Source: Tritrichomonas musculus
Taxonomy: Eukaryota > Parabasalia > Tritrichomonadida > Tritrichomonadidae
Assembly: GCA_039105265.1 (NCBI GenBank)
Contig: JAPFFF010000059.1
Location: 744,001-808,000 of the forward strand
Direction of reading: 5' to 3'
DNA length: 64,000 nt
Each line of letters begins with the position of its first letter. Position 1 is the stretch's first letter. The notes beneath the pieces were generated by a model that had not been told where the DNA came from, did not search any database, and saw only the letters and a program-made list of their open reading frames with translations. Both the position numbers and the translations under genes were made by a program. Shown one piece after another: positions 22,606-35,300 of the stretch.

Positions 22606-23429
22606 TTCAATTGCAGTTGTAGTTTAATCTAATGGTTCAAATTGCAGTTGTAGCTGAATCTGATGGTTCAAATTGCAGTTGTAGTTTAATCTAATGGTTC
22701 AAATTGCAGTTGTAGCTGAATCTGATGGTTCAAATTGCAGTTGTAGTTTAATCTGATGGTTCAATTGCAGTTGTAGTTTAATCTAATGGTTCAAATTGCA
22801 GTTGCAGCTGAATCTAATGGTTCAATTCCAGTTGTAGTTTAATCTGATGGTTCAAATTGCAGTTGCAGCTGAATCTAATGGTTCAATTGCAGTTGTAGTT
22901 TAATCTGATGGTTCAATTGCAGTTGCAGCTGAATCTGATGGTTCAATTGCAGTTGTAGTTTAATCTGATGGTTCAATTGCAGTTGTAGCTGAATCTGATG
23001 GTTCAATTGAAGTTGCAGCTGAATCTAATGGTTCAATTGCAGTTGTAGTTTAATCTGATGGTTCAAATTGCAGTTGTAGCTGAATCTGATGGTTCAAATT
23101 GCAGTTGTAGTTTAATCTGATAATTCAATTGCAGTTGTAGTTTAATCTGATGGTTCAATTGCAGTTGTAGTTTAATCTGATGGTTCAATTGCAGTTGTAG
23201 CTGAATCTGATGGTTCAATTGCAGTTGTAGTTTAATCTGATGGTTCAATTGAAGTTGCAGCTGAATCTAATGGTTCAATTGCAGTTGTAGTTTAATCTGA
23301 TGGTTCAAATTGCAGTTGTAGCTGAATCTGATGGTTCAAATTGCAGTTGTAGCTGAATCTGATGGTTCAAATTGCAGTTGTAGCTGAATCTGATGGTTCA
23401 ATTGCAGTTGTAGTTTAATCTGATGGTTC

Positions 23430-24550
23430 AAATTGCAGTTGTAGCTGAATCTGATGGTTCAAATTGCAGTTGTAGCTGAATCTGATGGTTCAACTGCAGT
23501 TGTAGTTTAATCTAATGGTTCAATTGCAGTTGCAGCTGAATCTGATGGTTCAATTGCAGTTGTAGTTTAATCTGATGGTTCAATTGCAGTTGTAGTTTAA
23601 TCTGATGGTTCAAATTGCAGTTGTAGCTGAATCTGATGGTTCAAATTGCAGTTGTAGCTGAATCTAATGGTTCAACTGCAGTTGTAGCTGAATCTGATGG
23701 TTCAACTGCAGTTGTAGTTTAATCTAATGGTTCAAATTGCAGTTGCAGCTGAATCTGATGGTTCAATTGCAGTTGTAGTTTAATCTGATGGTTCAATTGC
23801 AGTTGTAGCTGAATCTGATGGTTCAATTGCAGTTGTAGTTTAATCTGATGGTTCAAATTGCAGTTGTAGTTTAATCTGATGGTTCAAATTGCAGTTGTAG
23901 CTGAATCTGATGGTTCAACTGCAGTTGTAGTTTAATCTGATGGTTCAATTGCAGTTGTAGTTTAATCTAATGGTTCAAATTGCAGTTACAGCTGAATCTA
24001 ATGGTTCAATTCCAGTTGTAGTTTAATCTGATGGTTCAAATTGCAGTTGCAGCTGAATCTAATGGTTCAAATTGCAGTTGTAGTTTAATCTGATAATTCA
24101 ATTGCAGTTGTAGTTTAATCTGATGGTTCAATTGCAGTTGTAGCTGAATCTGATGGTTCAAATTGCAGTTGTAGTTTAATCTGATAATTCAATTGCAGTT
24201 GTAGTTTAATCTGATGGTTCAATTGCAGTTGTAGTTTAATCTGATGGTTCAATTGCAGTTGTAGCTGAATCTGATGGTTCAAATTGCAGTTGTAGTTTAA
24301 TCTGATGGTTCAATTGCAGTTGTAGCTGAATCTGATGGTTCAATTGCAGTTGTAGTTTAATCTGATGGTTCAATTGAAGTTGCAGCTGAATCTAATGGTT
24401 CAATTGCAGTTGTAGTTTAATCTGATGGTTCAAATTGCAGTTGTAGCTGAATCTGATGGTTCAAATTGCAGTTGTAGCTGAATCTGATGGTTCAAATTGC
24501 AGTTGTAGCTGAATCTGATGGTTCAACTGCAGTTGTAGTTTAATCTGATG
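23430..24550 (+). repeat. 1,275-bp offset duplication, copy 1
   Basis: The CAGTTACAGCTG / GGTTCAATTCCAG pair at 24004 recurs at 25279. The flanking monomers match from about 23,430 to 24,550, apart from one visible TTT/CTG difference near 23,601. Matching stops near 24,550, where this copy has GATTCAACTG. Confidence 0.75.
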
Positions 24551-24704
24551 ATTCAACTGCAGTTGTAGTTTAATCTGATGGTTCAATTGCAGTTGCAGCT
24601 GAATCTGATGGTTCAATTGCAGTTGTAGTTTAATCTGATGGTTCAATTGCAGTTGTAGCTGAATCTGATGGTTCAATTGCAGTTGTAGTTTAATCTGATG
24701 GTTC

Positions 24705-25825
24705 AAATTGCAGTTGTAGTTTAATCTGATGGTTCAAATTGCAGTTGTAGCTGAATCTGATGGTTCAACTGCAGTTGTAGTTTAATCTAATGGTTCAATT
24801 GCAGTTGCAGCTGAATCTGATGGTTCAATTGCAGTTGTAGTTTAATCTGATGGTTCAATTGCAGTTGTAGCTGAATCTGATGGTTCAAATTGCAGTTGTA
24901 GCTGAATCTGATGGTTCAAATTGCAGTTGTAGCTGAATCTAATGGTTCAACTGCAGTTGTAGCTGAATCTGATGGTTCAACTGCAGTTGTAGTTTAATCT
25001 AATGGTTCAAATTGCAGTTGCAGCTGAATCTGATGGTTCAATTGCAGTTGTAGTTTAATCTGATGGTTCAATTGCAGTTGTAGCTGAATCTGATGGTTCA
25101 ATTGCAGTTGTAGTTTAATCTGATGGTTCAAATTGCAGTTGTAGTTTAATCTGATGGTTCAAATTGCAGTTGTAGCTGAATCTGATGGTTCAACTGCAGT
25201 TGTAGTTTAATCTGATGGTTCAATTGCAGTTGTAGTTTAATCTAATGGTTCAAATTGCAGTTACAGCTGAATCTAATGGTTCAATTCCAGTTGTAGTTTA
25301 ATCTGATGGTTCAAATTGCAGTTGCAGCTGAATCTAATGGTTCAAATTGCAGTTGTAGTTTAATCTGATAATTCAATTGCAGTTGTAGTTTAATCTGATG
25401 GTTCAATTGCAGTTGTAGCTGAATCTGATGGTTCAAATTGCAGTTGTAGTTTAATCTGATAATTCAATTGCAGTTGTAGTTTAATCTGATGGTTCAATTG
25501 CAGTTGTAGTTTAATCTGATGGTTCAATTGCAGTTGTAGCTGAATCTGATGGTTCAAATTGCAGTTGTAGTTTAATCTGATGGTTCAATTGCAGTTGTAG
25601 CTGAATCTGATGGTTCAATTGCAGTTGTAGTTTAATCTGATGGTTCAATTGAAGTTGCAGCTGAATCTAATGGTTCAATTGCAGTTGTAGTTTAATCTGA
25701 TGGTTCAAATTGCAGTTGTAGCTGAATCTGATGGTTCAAATTGCAGTTGTAGCTGAATCTGATGGTTCAAATTGCAGTTGTAGCTGAATCTGATGGTTCA
25801 ACTGCAGTTGTAGTTTAATCTGATG
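24705..25825 (+). repeat. 1,275-bp offset duplication, copy 2
   Basis: Second copy of the 23.43-24.55 kb segment at a constant offset of 1,275 bases. The gap between the two copies (about 155 bases) is ordinary monomers, so the duplicated unit was probably 1,275 bases with its end since replaced. Confidence 0.75.
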
Positions 25826-26219
25826 GTTCAATTGCAGTTGTAGTTTAATCTGATGGTTCAAATTGCAGTTGTAGCTGAATCTGATAATTCAATTGCAGTT
25901 GTAGTTTAATCTGATGGTTCAATTGCAGTTGTAGCTGAATCTGATGGTTCAATTGCAGTTGTAGTTTAATCTGATGGTTCAAATTGCAGTTGTAGCTGAA
26001 TCTGATGGTTCAATTGCAGTTGTAGTTTAATCTGATGGTTCAATTGCAGTTGTAGTTTAATCTGATGATTCAAATTGCAGTTGTAGTTTAATCTGATGGT
26101 TCAAATTGCAGTTGCAGCTGAATCTGATGGTTCAATTGCAGTTGTAGTTTAATCTGATAGTTCAATTGCAGTTGTAGTTTAATCTGATGGTTCAATTGCA
26201 GTTGTAGTTTAATCTAATG

Positions 26220-26703
26220 GTTCAATTTCAGTTGTAGCTTAATCTAATGGTTCAAATTGCAGTTGCAGCTGAATCTAATGGTTCAATTGAAGTTGTAGTT
26301 TAATCTGATGGTTCAATTGCAGTTGCAGCTGAATCTGATGGTTCAAATTGCAGTTGTAGCTGAATCTAATGGTTCAACTGCAGTTGTAGTTTAATCTGAT
26401 GATTCAACTGCAGTTGTAGTTTAATCTGATGGTTCAATTGCAGTTGTAGTTTAATCTAATGGTTCAATTTCAGTTGTAGCTTAATCTAATGGTTCAAATT
26501 GCAGTTGCAGCTGAATCTAATGGTTCAATTGAAGTTGTAGTTTAATCTGATGGTTCAATTGCAGTTGCAGCTGAATCTGATGGTTCAAATTGCAGTTGTA
26601 GCTGAATCTAATGGTTCAACTGCAGTTGTAGTTTAATCTGATGATTCAACTGCAGTTGTAGTTTAATCTGATGGTTCAATTGCAATTGTAGTTTAATCTA
26701 ATG
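26220..26703 (+). repeat. Paired 242-bp octamers
   Basis: AATTTCAG starts at 26220 and 26462, 242 bases apart. The next start (27039) lies 577 bases on, and 27281 a further 242. The spacing series 242, 577, 242, 577 shows that an 819-base unit (242 + 577, two octamers plus eleven other monomers) was itself amplified here. Confidence 0.88.
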
Positions 26704-27038
26704 GTTCAAATTGCAGTTGTAGCTGAATCTGATGGTTCAAATTGCAGTTGTAGTTTAATCTGATGGTTCAATTGCAGTTGTAGTTTAATCTGATGGTTCA
26801 ACTGCAGTTGTAGTTTAATCTGATGGTTCAAATTGCAGTTGTAGTTTAATCTGATGATTCAAATTGCAGTTGTAGTTTAATCTGATGGTTCAAATTGCAG
26901 TTGCAGCTGAATCTGATGGTTCAATTGCAGTTGTAGCTGAATCTAATGGTTCAACTGCAGTTGTAGTTTAATCTGATGGTTCAACTGCAGTTGTAGTTTA
27001 ATCTGATGGTTCAATTGCAGTTGTAGTTTAATCTAATG

Positions 27039-27522
27039 GTTCAATTTCAGTTGTAGCTTAATCTAATGGTTCAAATTGCAGTTGCAGCTGAATCTAATGG
27101 TTCAATTGAAGTTGTAGTTTAATCTGATGGTTCAATTGCAGTTGCAGCTGAATCTGATGGTTCAAATTGCAGTTGTAGCTGAATCTAATGGTTCAACTGC
27201 AGTTGTAGTTTAATCTGATGATTCAACTGCAGTTGTAGTTTAATCTGATGGTTCAATTGCAGTTGTAGTTTAATCTAATGGTTCAATTTCAGTTGTAGCT
27301 TAATCTAATGGTTCAAATTGCAGTTGCAGCTGAATCTAATGGTTCAATTGAAGTTGTAGTTTAATCTGATGGTTCAATTGCAGTTGCAGCTGAATCTGAT
27401 GGTTCAAATTGCAGTTGTAGCTGAATCTAATGGTTCAACTGCAGTTGTAGTTTAATCTGATGATTCAACTGCAGTTGTAGTTTAATCTGATGGTTCAATT
27501 GCAATTGTAGTTTAATCTAATG
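27039..27522 (+). repeat. Paired 242-bp octamers
   Basis: AATTTCAG starts at 27039 and 27281. This is the second pair of the 819-base series. The following start at 27858 is again 577 bases on, but its own partner octamer is missing; the next start is at 28831. Confidence 0.88.
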
Positions 27523-30500
27523 GTTCAAATTGCAGTTGTAGCTGAATCTGATGGTTCAAATTGCAGTTGTAGTTTAATCTGATGGTTCAATTGCAGTTGT
27601 AGTTTAATCTGATGGTTCAACTGCAGTTGTAGTTTAATCTGATGGTTCAAATTGCAGTTGTAGTTTAATCTGATGATTCAAATTGCAGTTGTAGTTTAAT
27701 CTGATGGTTCAAATTGCAGTTGCAGCTGAATCTGATGGTTCAATTGCAGTTGTAGCTGAATCTAATGGTTCAACTGCAGTTGTAGTTTAATCTGATGATT
27801 CAACTGCAGTTGTAGTTTAATCTGATGGTTCAATTGCAGTTGTAGTTTAATCTAATGGTTCAATTTCAGTTGTAGCTTAATCTAATGGTTCAAATTGCAG
27901 TTGCAGCTGAATCTAATGGTTCAATTGAAGTTGTAGTTTAATCTGATGGTTCAATTGCAGTTGCAGCTGAATCTGATGGTTCAAATTGCAGTTGTAGCTG
28001 AATCTAATGGTTCAACTGCAGTTGTAGTTTAATCTGATGATTCAACTGCAGTTGTAGTTTAATCTGATGGTTCAATTGCAATTGTAGTTTAATCTAATGG
28101 TTCAAATTGCAGTTGTAGCTGAATCTGATGGTTCAAATTGCAGTTGTAGTTTAATCTGATGGTTCAATTGCAGTTGTAGTTTAATCTGATGGTTCAACTG
28201 CAGTTGTAGTTTAATCTGATGGTTCAAATTGCAGTTGTAGTTTAATCTGATGATTCAAATTGCAGTTGTAGTTTAATCTGATGGTTCAAATTGCAGTTGC
28301 AGCTGAATCTGATGGTTCAATTGCAGTTGTAGTTTAATCTGATAGTTCAATTGCAGTTGTAGTTTAATCTGATGGTTCAATTGCAGTTGTAGTTTAATCT
28401 GATAGTTCAATTGCAGTTGTAGTTTAATCTGATGGTTCAATTGCAGTTGTAGTTTAATCTGATGGTTCAATTGCAGTTGTAGTTTAATCTGATGGTTCAA
28501 ATTGCAGTTGTAGTTTAATCTGATGATTCAAATTGCAGTTGTAGTTTAATCTGATGGTTCAATTGCAGTTGTAGTTTAATCTGATGATTCAACTGCAGTT
28601 GTAGTTTAATCTGATGATTCAAATTGCAGTTGTAGTTTAATCTGATGGTTCAAATTGCAGTTGTAGTTTAATCTGATGATTCAAATTGCAGTTGTAGTTT
28701 AATCTGATGGTTCAAATTGCAGTTGCAGCTGAATCTGATGGTTCAATTGCAGTTGTAGTTTAATCTGATAGTTCAATTGCAGTTGTAGTTTAATCTGATG
28801 GTTCAATTGCAGTTGTAGTTTAATCTAATGGTTCAATTTCAGTTGTAGCTTAATCTAATGGTTCAAATTGCAGTTGCAGCTGAATCTAATGGTTCAATTG
28901 AAGTTGTAGTTTAATCTGATGGTTCAATTGCAGTTGCAGCTGAATCTGATGGTTCAAATTGCAGTTGTAGCTGAATCTAATGGTTCAACTGCAGTTGTAG
29001 TTTAATCTGATGATTCAACTGCAGTTGTAGCTGAATCTGATGGTTCAAATTGCAGTTGTAGTTTAATCTGATGGTTCAATTGCAGTTGCAGCTGAATCTG
29101 ATGGTTCAAATTGCAGTTATAGCTGAATCTAATGGTTCAACTGCAGTTGTAGTTTAATCTGATGATTCAACTGCAGTTGTAGTTTAATCTGATGATTCAA
29201 ATTGCAGTTGTAGTTTAATCTGATGATTCAAATTGCAGTTGTAGTTTAATCTGATGGTTCAATTTGCAGTTGTAGTTTAATCTGATGGTTCAAATTGCAG
29301 TTGTAGTTTAATCTGATGGTTCAATTGCAGTTGCAGCTGAATCTGATGGTTCAAATTGCAGTTTTAGCTGAATCTAATGGTTCAACTGCAGTTGTAGTTT
29401 AATCTGATGATTCAACTGCAGTTGTAGTTTAATCTGATGGTTCAAATTGCAGTTGTAGTTTAATCTGATGATTCAAATTGCAGTTGTAGTTTAATCTGAT
29501 GGTTCAAATTGCAGTTGCAGCTGAATCTGATGGTTCAATTGCAGTTGTAGCTGAATCTAATGGTTCAACTGCAGTTGTAGTTTAATCTGATGATTCAACT
29601 GCAGTTGTAGTTTAATCTGATGGTTCAATTGCAGTTGTAGTTTAATCTAATGGTTCAATTTCAGTTGTAGCTTAATCTAATGGTTCAAATTGCAGTTGCA
29701 GCTGAATCTAATGGTTCAATTGAAGTTGTAGTTTAATCTGATGGTTCAATTGCAGTTGCAGCTGAATCTGATGGTTCAAATTGCAGTTGTAGCTGAATCT
29801 AATGGTTCAACTGCAGTTGTAGTTTAATCTGATGATTCAACTGCAGTTGTAGTTTAATCTGATGGTTCAATTGCAATTGTAGTTTAATCTAATGGTTCAA
29901 ATTGCAGTTGTAGCTGAATCTGATGGTTCAAATTGCAGTTGTAGTTTAATCTGATGGTTCAATTGCAGTTGTAGTTTAATCTGATGGTTCAACTGCAGTT
30001 GTAGTTTAATCTGATGGTTCAAATTGCAGTTGTAGTTTAATCTGATGATTCAAATTGCAGTTGTAGTTTAATCTGATGGTTCAAATTGCAGTTGCAGCTG
30101 AATCTGATGGTTCAATTGCAGTTGTAGTTTAATCTGATAGTTCAATTGCAGTTGTAGTTTAATCTGATGGTTCAATTGCAGTTGTAGTTTAATCTGATAG
30201 TTCAATTGCAGTTGTAGTTTAATCTGATGGTTCAATTGCAGTTGTAGTTTAATCTGATGGTTCAATTGCAGTTGTAGTTTAATCTGATGGTTCAAATTGC
30301 AGTTGTAGTTTAATCTGATGATTCAAATTGCAGTTGTAGTTTAATCTGATGGTTCAATTGCAGTTGTAGTTTAATCTGATGATTCAACTGCAGTTGTAGT
30401 TTAATCTGATGATTCAACTGCAGTTGTAGTTTAATCTGATGGTTCAAATTGCAGTTGTAGTTTAATCTGATGATTCAAATTGCAGTTGTAGTTTAATCTG

Positions 30501-31700
30501 ATGGTTCAAATTGCAGTTGCAGCTGAATCTGATGGTTCAAATTGCAGTTGTAGCTGAATCTGATGGTTCAAATTGCAGTTGCAGCTGAATCTGATGGTTC
30601 AATTGCAGTTGTAGTTTAATCTGATAGTTCAATTGCAGTTGTAGTTTAATCTGATGGTTCAATTGCAGTTGTAGTTTAATCTAATGGTTCAATTTCAGTT
30701 GTAGCTTAATCTAATGGTTCAAATTGCAGTTGCAGCTGAATCTAATGGTTCAATTGAAGTTGTAGTTTAATCTGATGGTTCAATTGCAGTTGCAGCTGAA
30801 TCTGATGGTTCAAATTGCAGTTGTAGCTGAATCTAATGGTTCAACTGCAGTTGTAGTTTAATCTGATGATTCAACTGCAGTTGTAGCTGAATCTGATGGT
30901 TCAAATTGCAGTTGTAGTTTAATCTGATGGTTCAATTGCAGTTGCAGCTGAATCTGATGGTTCAAATTGCAGTTATAGCTGAATCTAATGGTTCAACTGC
31001 AGTTGTAGTTTAATCTGATGATTCAACTGCAGTTGTAGTTTAATCTGATGATTCAAATTGCAGTTGTAGTTTAATCTGATGATTCAAATTGCAGTTGTAG
31101 TTTAATCTGATGGTTCAATTTGCAGTTGTAGTTTAATCTGATGGTTCAAATTGCAGTTGTAGTTTAATCTGATGGTTCAATTGCAGTTGCAGCTGAATCT
31201 GATGGTTCAAATTGCAGTTTTAGCTGAATCTAATGGTTCAACTGCAGTTGTAGTTTAATCTGATGATTCAACTGCAGTTGTAGTTTAATCTGATGGTTCA
31301 AATTGCAGTTGTAGTTTAATCTGATGATTCAAATTGCAGTTGTAGTTTAATCTGATGGTTCAAATTGCAGTTGCAGCTGAATCTGATGGTTCAATTGCAG
31401 TTGTAGTTTAATCTGATAGTTCAATTGCAGTTGTAGTTTAATCTGATGGTTCAATTGCAGTTGCAGCTGAATCTGATGGTTCAATTGCAGTTGTAGTTTA
31501 ATCTGATAGTTCAATTGCAGTTGTAGTTTAATCTGATGGTTCAATTGCAGTTGTAGTTTAATCTAATGGTTCAACTGCAGTTGTAGTTTAATCTAATGGT
31601 TCAATTGCAGTTGCAGCTGAATCTGATGGTTCAACTGCAGTTGTAGTTTAATCTGATGATTCAACTGCAGTTGTAGTTTAATCTGATGGTTCAATTGCAG

Positions 31701-32325
31701 TTGTAGTTTAATCTAATGGTTCAAATTGCAGTTGTAGCTGAATCTGATGGTTCAAATTGCAGTTGTAGCTGAATCTAATGGTTCAACTGCAGTTGTAGTT
31801 TAATCTGATGATTCAACTGCAGTTGTAGTTTAATCTGATGGTTCAAATTGCAGTTGTAGCTGAATCTGATGGTTCAATTGCAGTTGTAGTTTAATCTGAT
31901 GGTTCAATTGAAGTTGCAGCTGAATCTAATGGTTCAATTGCAGTTGTAGTTTAATCTGATGGTTCAAATTGCAGTTGTAGCTGAATCTGATGGTTCAAAT
32001 TGCAGTTGTAGCTGAATCTGATGGTTCAAATTGCAGTTGTAGCTGAATCTGATGGTTCAACTGCAGTTGTAGTTTAATCTGATGGTTCAATTGCAGTTGT
32101 AGTTTAATCTGATGGTTCAAATTGCAGTTGTAGCTGAATCTGATAATTCAATTGCAGTTGTAGTTTAATCTGATGGTTCAATTGCAGTTGTAGCTGAATC
32201 TGATGGTTCAATTGCAGTTGTAGTTTAATCTGATGGTTCAAATTGCAGTTGTAGCTGAATCTGATGGTTCAATTGCAGTTGTAGTTTAATCTGATGGTTC
32301 AATTGCAGTTGTAGTTTAATCTGAT
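31701..32325 (+). repeat. Short type II piece inside type I territory
   Basis: It contains TTGAAGTTGCAG at 31902, a GATAATTC monomer near 32,148 and runs of CAAATTGCAGTTGTAGCTG. It spans the junction between the two 6.26-kb copies and is the copy-2 counterpart of the end of the large type II block before 26.06 kb. Its presence places the duplication start inside the type II block rather than at its edge. Confidence 0.7.
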
Positions 32326-35300
32326 GATTCAAATTGCAGTTGTAGTTTAATCTGATGGTTCAAATTGCAGTTGCAGCTGAATCTGATGGTTCAATTGCAG
32401 TTGTAGTTTAATCTGATAGTTCAATTGCAGTTGTAGTTTAATCTGATGGTTCAATTGCAGTTGTAGTTTAATCTAATGGTTCAATTTCAGTTGTAGCTTA
32501 ATCTAATGGTTCAAATTGCAGTTGCAGCTGAATCTAATGGTTCAATTGAAGTTGTAGTTTAATCTGATGGTTCAATTGCAGTTGCAGCTGAATCTGATGG
32601 TTCAAATTGCAGTTGTAGCTGAATCTAATGGTTCAACTGCAGTTGTAGTTTAATCTGATGATTCAACTGCAGTTGTAGTTTAATCTGATGGTTCAATTGC
32701 AGTTGTAGTTTAATCTAATGGTTCAATTTCAGTTGTAGCTTAATCTAATGGTTCAAATTGCAGTTGCAGCTGAATCTAATGGTTCAATTGAAGTTGTAGT
32801 TTAATCTGATGGTTCAATTGCAGTTGCAGCTGAATCTGATGGTTCAAATTGCAGTTGTAGCTGAATCTAATGGTTCAACTGCAGTTGTAGTTTAATCTGA
32901 TGATTCAACTGCAGTTGTAGTTTAATCTGATGGTTCAATTGCAATTGTAGTTTAATCTAATGGTTCAAATTGCAGTTGTAGCTGAATCTGATGGTTCAAA
33001 TTGCAGTTGTAGTTTAATCTGATGGTTCAATTGCAGTTGTAGTTTAATCTGATGGTTCAACTGCAGTTGTAGTTTAATCTGATGGTTCAAATTGCAGTTG
33101 TAGTTTAATCTGATGATTCAAATTGCAGTTGTAGTTTAATCTGATGGTTCAAATTGCAGTTGCAGCTGAATCTGATGGTTCAATTGCAGTTGTAGCTGAA
33201 TCTAATGGTTCAACTGCAGTTGTAGTTTAATCTGATGATTCAACTGCAGTTGTAGTTTAATCTGATGGTTCAATTGCAGTTGTAGTTTAATCTAATGGTT
33301 CAATTTCAGTTGTAGCTTAATCTAATGGTTCAAATTGCAGTTGCAGCTGAATCTAATGGTTCAATTGAAGTTGTAGTTTAATCTGATGGTTCAATTGCAG
33401 TTGCAGCTGAATCTGATGGTTCAAATTGCAGTTGTAGCTGAATCTAATGGTTCAACTGCAGTTGTAGTTTAATCTGATGATTCAACTGCAGTTGTAGTTT
33501 AATCTGATGGTTCAATTGCAGTTGTAGTTTAATCTAATGGTTCAATTTCAGTTGTAGCTTAATCTAATGGTTCAAATTGCAGTTGCAGCTGAATCTAATG
33601 GTTCAATTGAAGTTGTAGTTTAATCTGATGGTTCAATTGCAGTTGCAGCTGAATCTGATGGTTCAAATTGCAGTTGTAGCTGAATCTAATGGTTCAACTG
33701 CAGTTGTAGTTTAATCTGATGATTCAACTGCAGTTGTAGTTTAATCTGATGGTTCAATTGCAATTGTAGTTTAATCTAATGGTTCAAATTGCAGTTGTAG
33801 CTGAATCTGATGGTTCAAATTGCAGTTGTAGTTTAATCTGATGGTTCAATTGCAGTTGTAGTTTAATCTGATGGTTCAACTGCAGTTGTAGTTTAATCTG
33901 ATGGTTCAAATTGCAGTTGTAGTTTAATCTGATGATTCAAATTGCAGTTGTAGTTTAATCTGATGGTTCAAATTGCAGTTGCAGCTGAATCTGATGGTTC
34001 AATTGCAGTTGTAGCTGAATCTAATGGTTCAACTGCAGTTGTAGTTTAATCTGATGATTCAACTGCAGTTGTAGTTTAATCTGATGGTTCAATTGCAGTT
34101 GTAGTTTAATCTAATGGTTCAATTTCAGTTGTAGCTTAATCTAATGGTTCAAATTGCAGTTGCAGCTGAATCTAATGGTTCAATTGAAGTTGTAGTTTAA
34201 TCTGATGGTTCAATTGCAGTTGCAGCTGAATCTGATGGTTCAAATTGCAGTTGTAGCTGAATCTAATGGTTCAACTGCAGTTGTAGTTTAATCTGATGAT
34301 TCAACTGCAGTTGTAGTTTAATCTGATGGTTCAATTGCAATTGTAGTTTAATCTAATGGTTCAAATTGCAGTTGTAGCTGAATCTGATGGTTCAAATTGC
34401 AGTTGTAGTTTAATCTGATGGTTCAATTGCAGTTGTAGTTTAATCTGATGGTTCAACTGCAGTTGTAGTTTAATCTGATGGTTCAAATTGCAGTTGTAGT
34501 TTAATCTGATGATTCAAATTGCAGTTGTAGTTTAATCTGATGGTTCAAATTGCAGTTGCAGCTGAATCTGATGGTTCAATTGCAGTTGTAGTTTAATCTG
34601 ATAGTTCAATTGCAGTTGTAGTTTAATCTGATGGTTCAATTGCAGTTGTAGTTTAATCTGATAGTTCAATTGCAGTTGTAGTTTAATCTGATGGTTCAAT
34701 TGCAGTTGTAGTTTAATCTGATGGTTCAATTGCAGTTGTAGTTTAATCTGATGGTTCAAATTGCAGTTGTAGTTTAATCTGATGATTCAAATTGCAGTTG
34801 TAGTTTAATCTGATGGTTCAATTGCAGTTGTAGTTTAATCTGATGATTCAACTGCAGTTGTAGTTTAATCTGATGATTCAACTGCAGTTGTAGTTTAATC
34901 TGATGGTTCAAATTGCAGTTGTAGTTTAATCTGATGATTCAAATTGCAGTTGTAGTTTAATCTGATGGTTCAAATTGCAGTTGCAGCTGAATCTGATGGT
35001 TCAATTGCAGTTGTAGTTTAATCTGATAGTTCAATTGCAGTTGTAGTTTAATCTGATGGTTCAATTGCAGTTGTAGTTTAATCTAATGGTTCAATTTCAG
35101 TTGTAGCTTAATCTAATGGTTCAAATTGCAGTTGCAGCTGAATCTAATGGTTCAATTGAAGTTGTAGTTTAATCTGATGGTTCAATTGCAGTTGCAGCTG
35201 AATCTGATGGTTCAAATTGCAGTTGTAGCTGAATCTAATGGTTCAACTGCAGTTGTAGTTTAATCTGATGATTCAACTGCAGTTGTAGCTGAATCTGATG

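Larger units (their letters stand above)
22606..26065 (+). repeat. Type II block
   Basis: This is the longest stretch without an AATTTCAG monomer up to this point. GGTTCAATTCCAG monomers start at 22820, 24004 and 25279. The last two follow a CAGTTACAGCTG monomer, a linked variant also seen before 42712, 45170, 49511, 54974, 57771 and 63849. An 81-codon-length minus-strand open stretch at 24,461-24,706 is a run of eight 30-base monomers. Confidence 0.72.
25585..31843 (+). repeat. 6.26-kb tandem duplication, copy 1
   Basis: AATTTCAG monomers at 26220, 26462, 27039, 27281, 27858, 28831, 29653 and 30687 recur in the next copy with offsets of 6,259 (first five), 6,258, 6,227 and 6,227 bases. The TTGAAG monomer at 25643 also recurs at 31902 (6,259). 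I saw three differences over 6 kb: a G here versus A there at 26,979/33,238; a 31-base versus 30-base monomer at 28,616/34,875; and one whole 31-base GATTCAAATTG monomer present here near 29,230 but missing from copy 2. The copy is nearly all type I. Confidence 0.88.
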
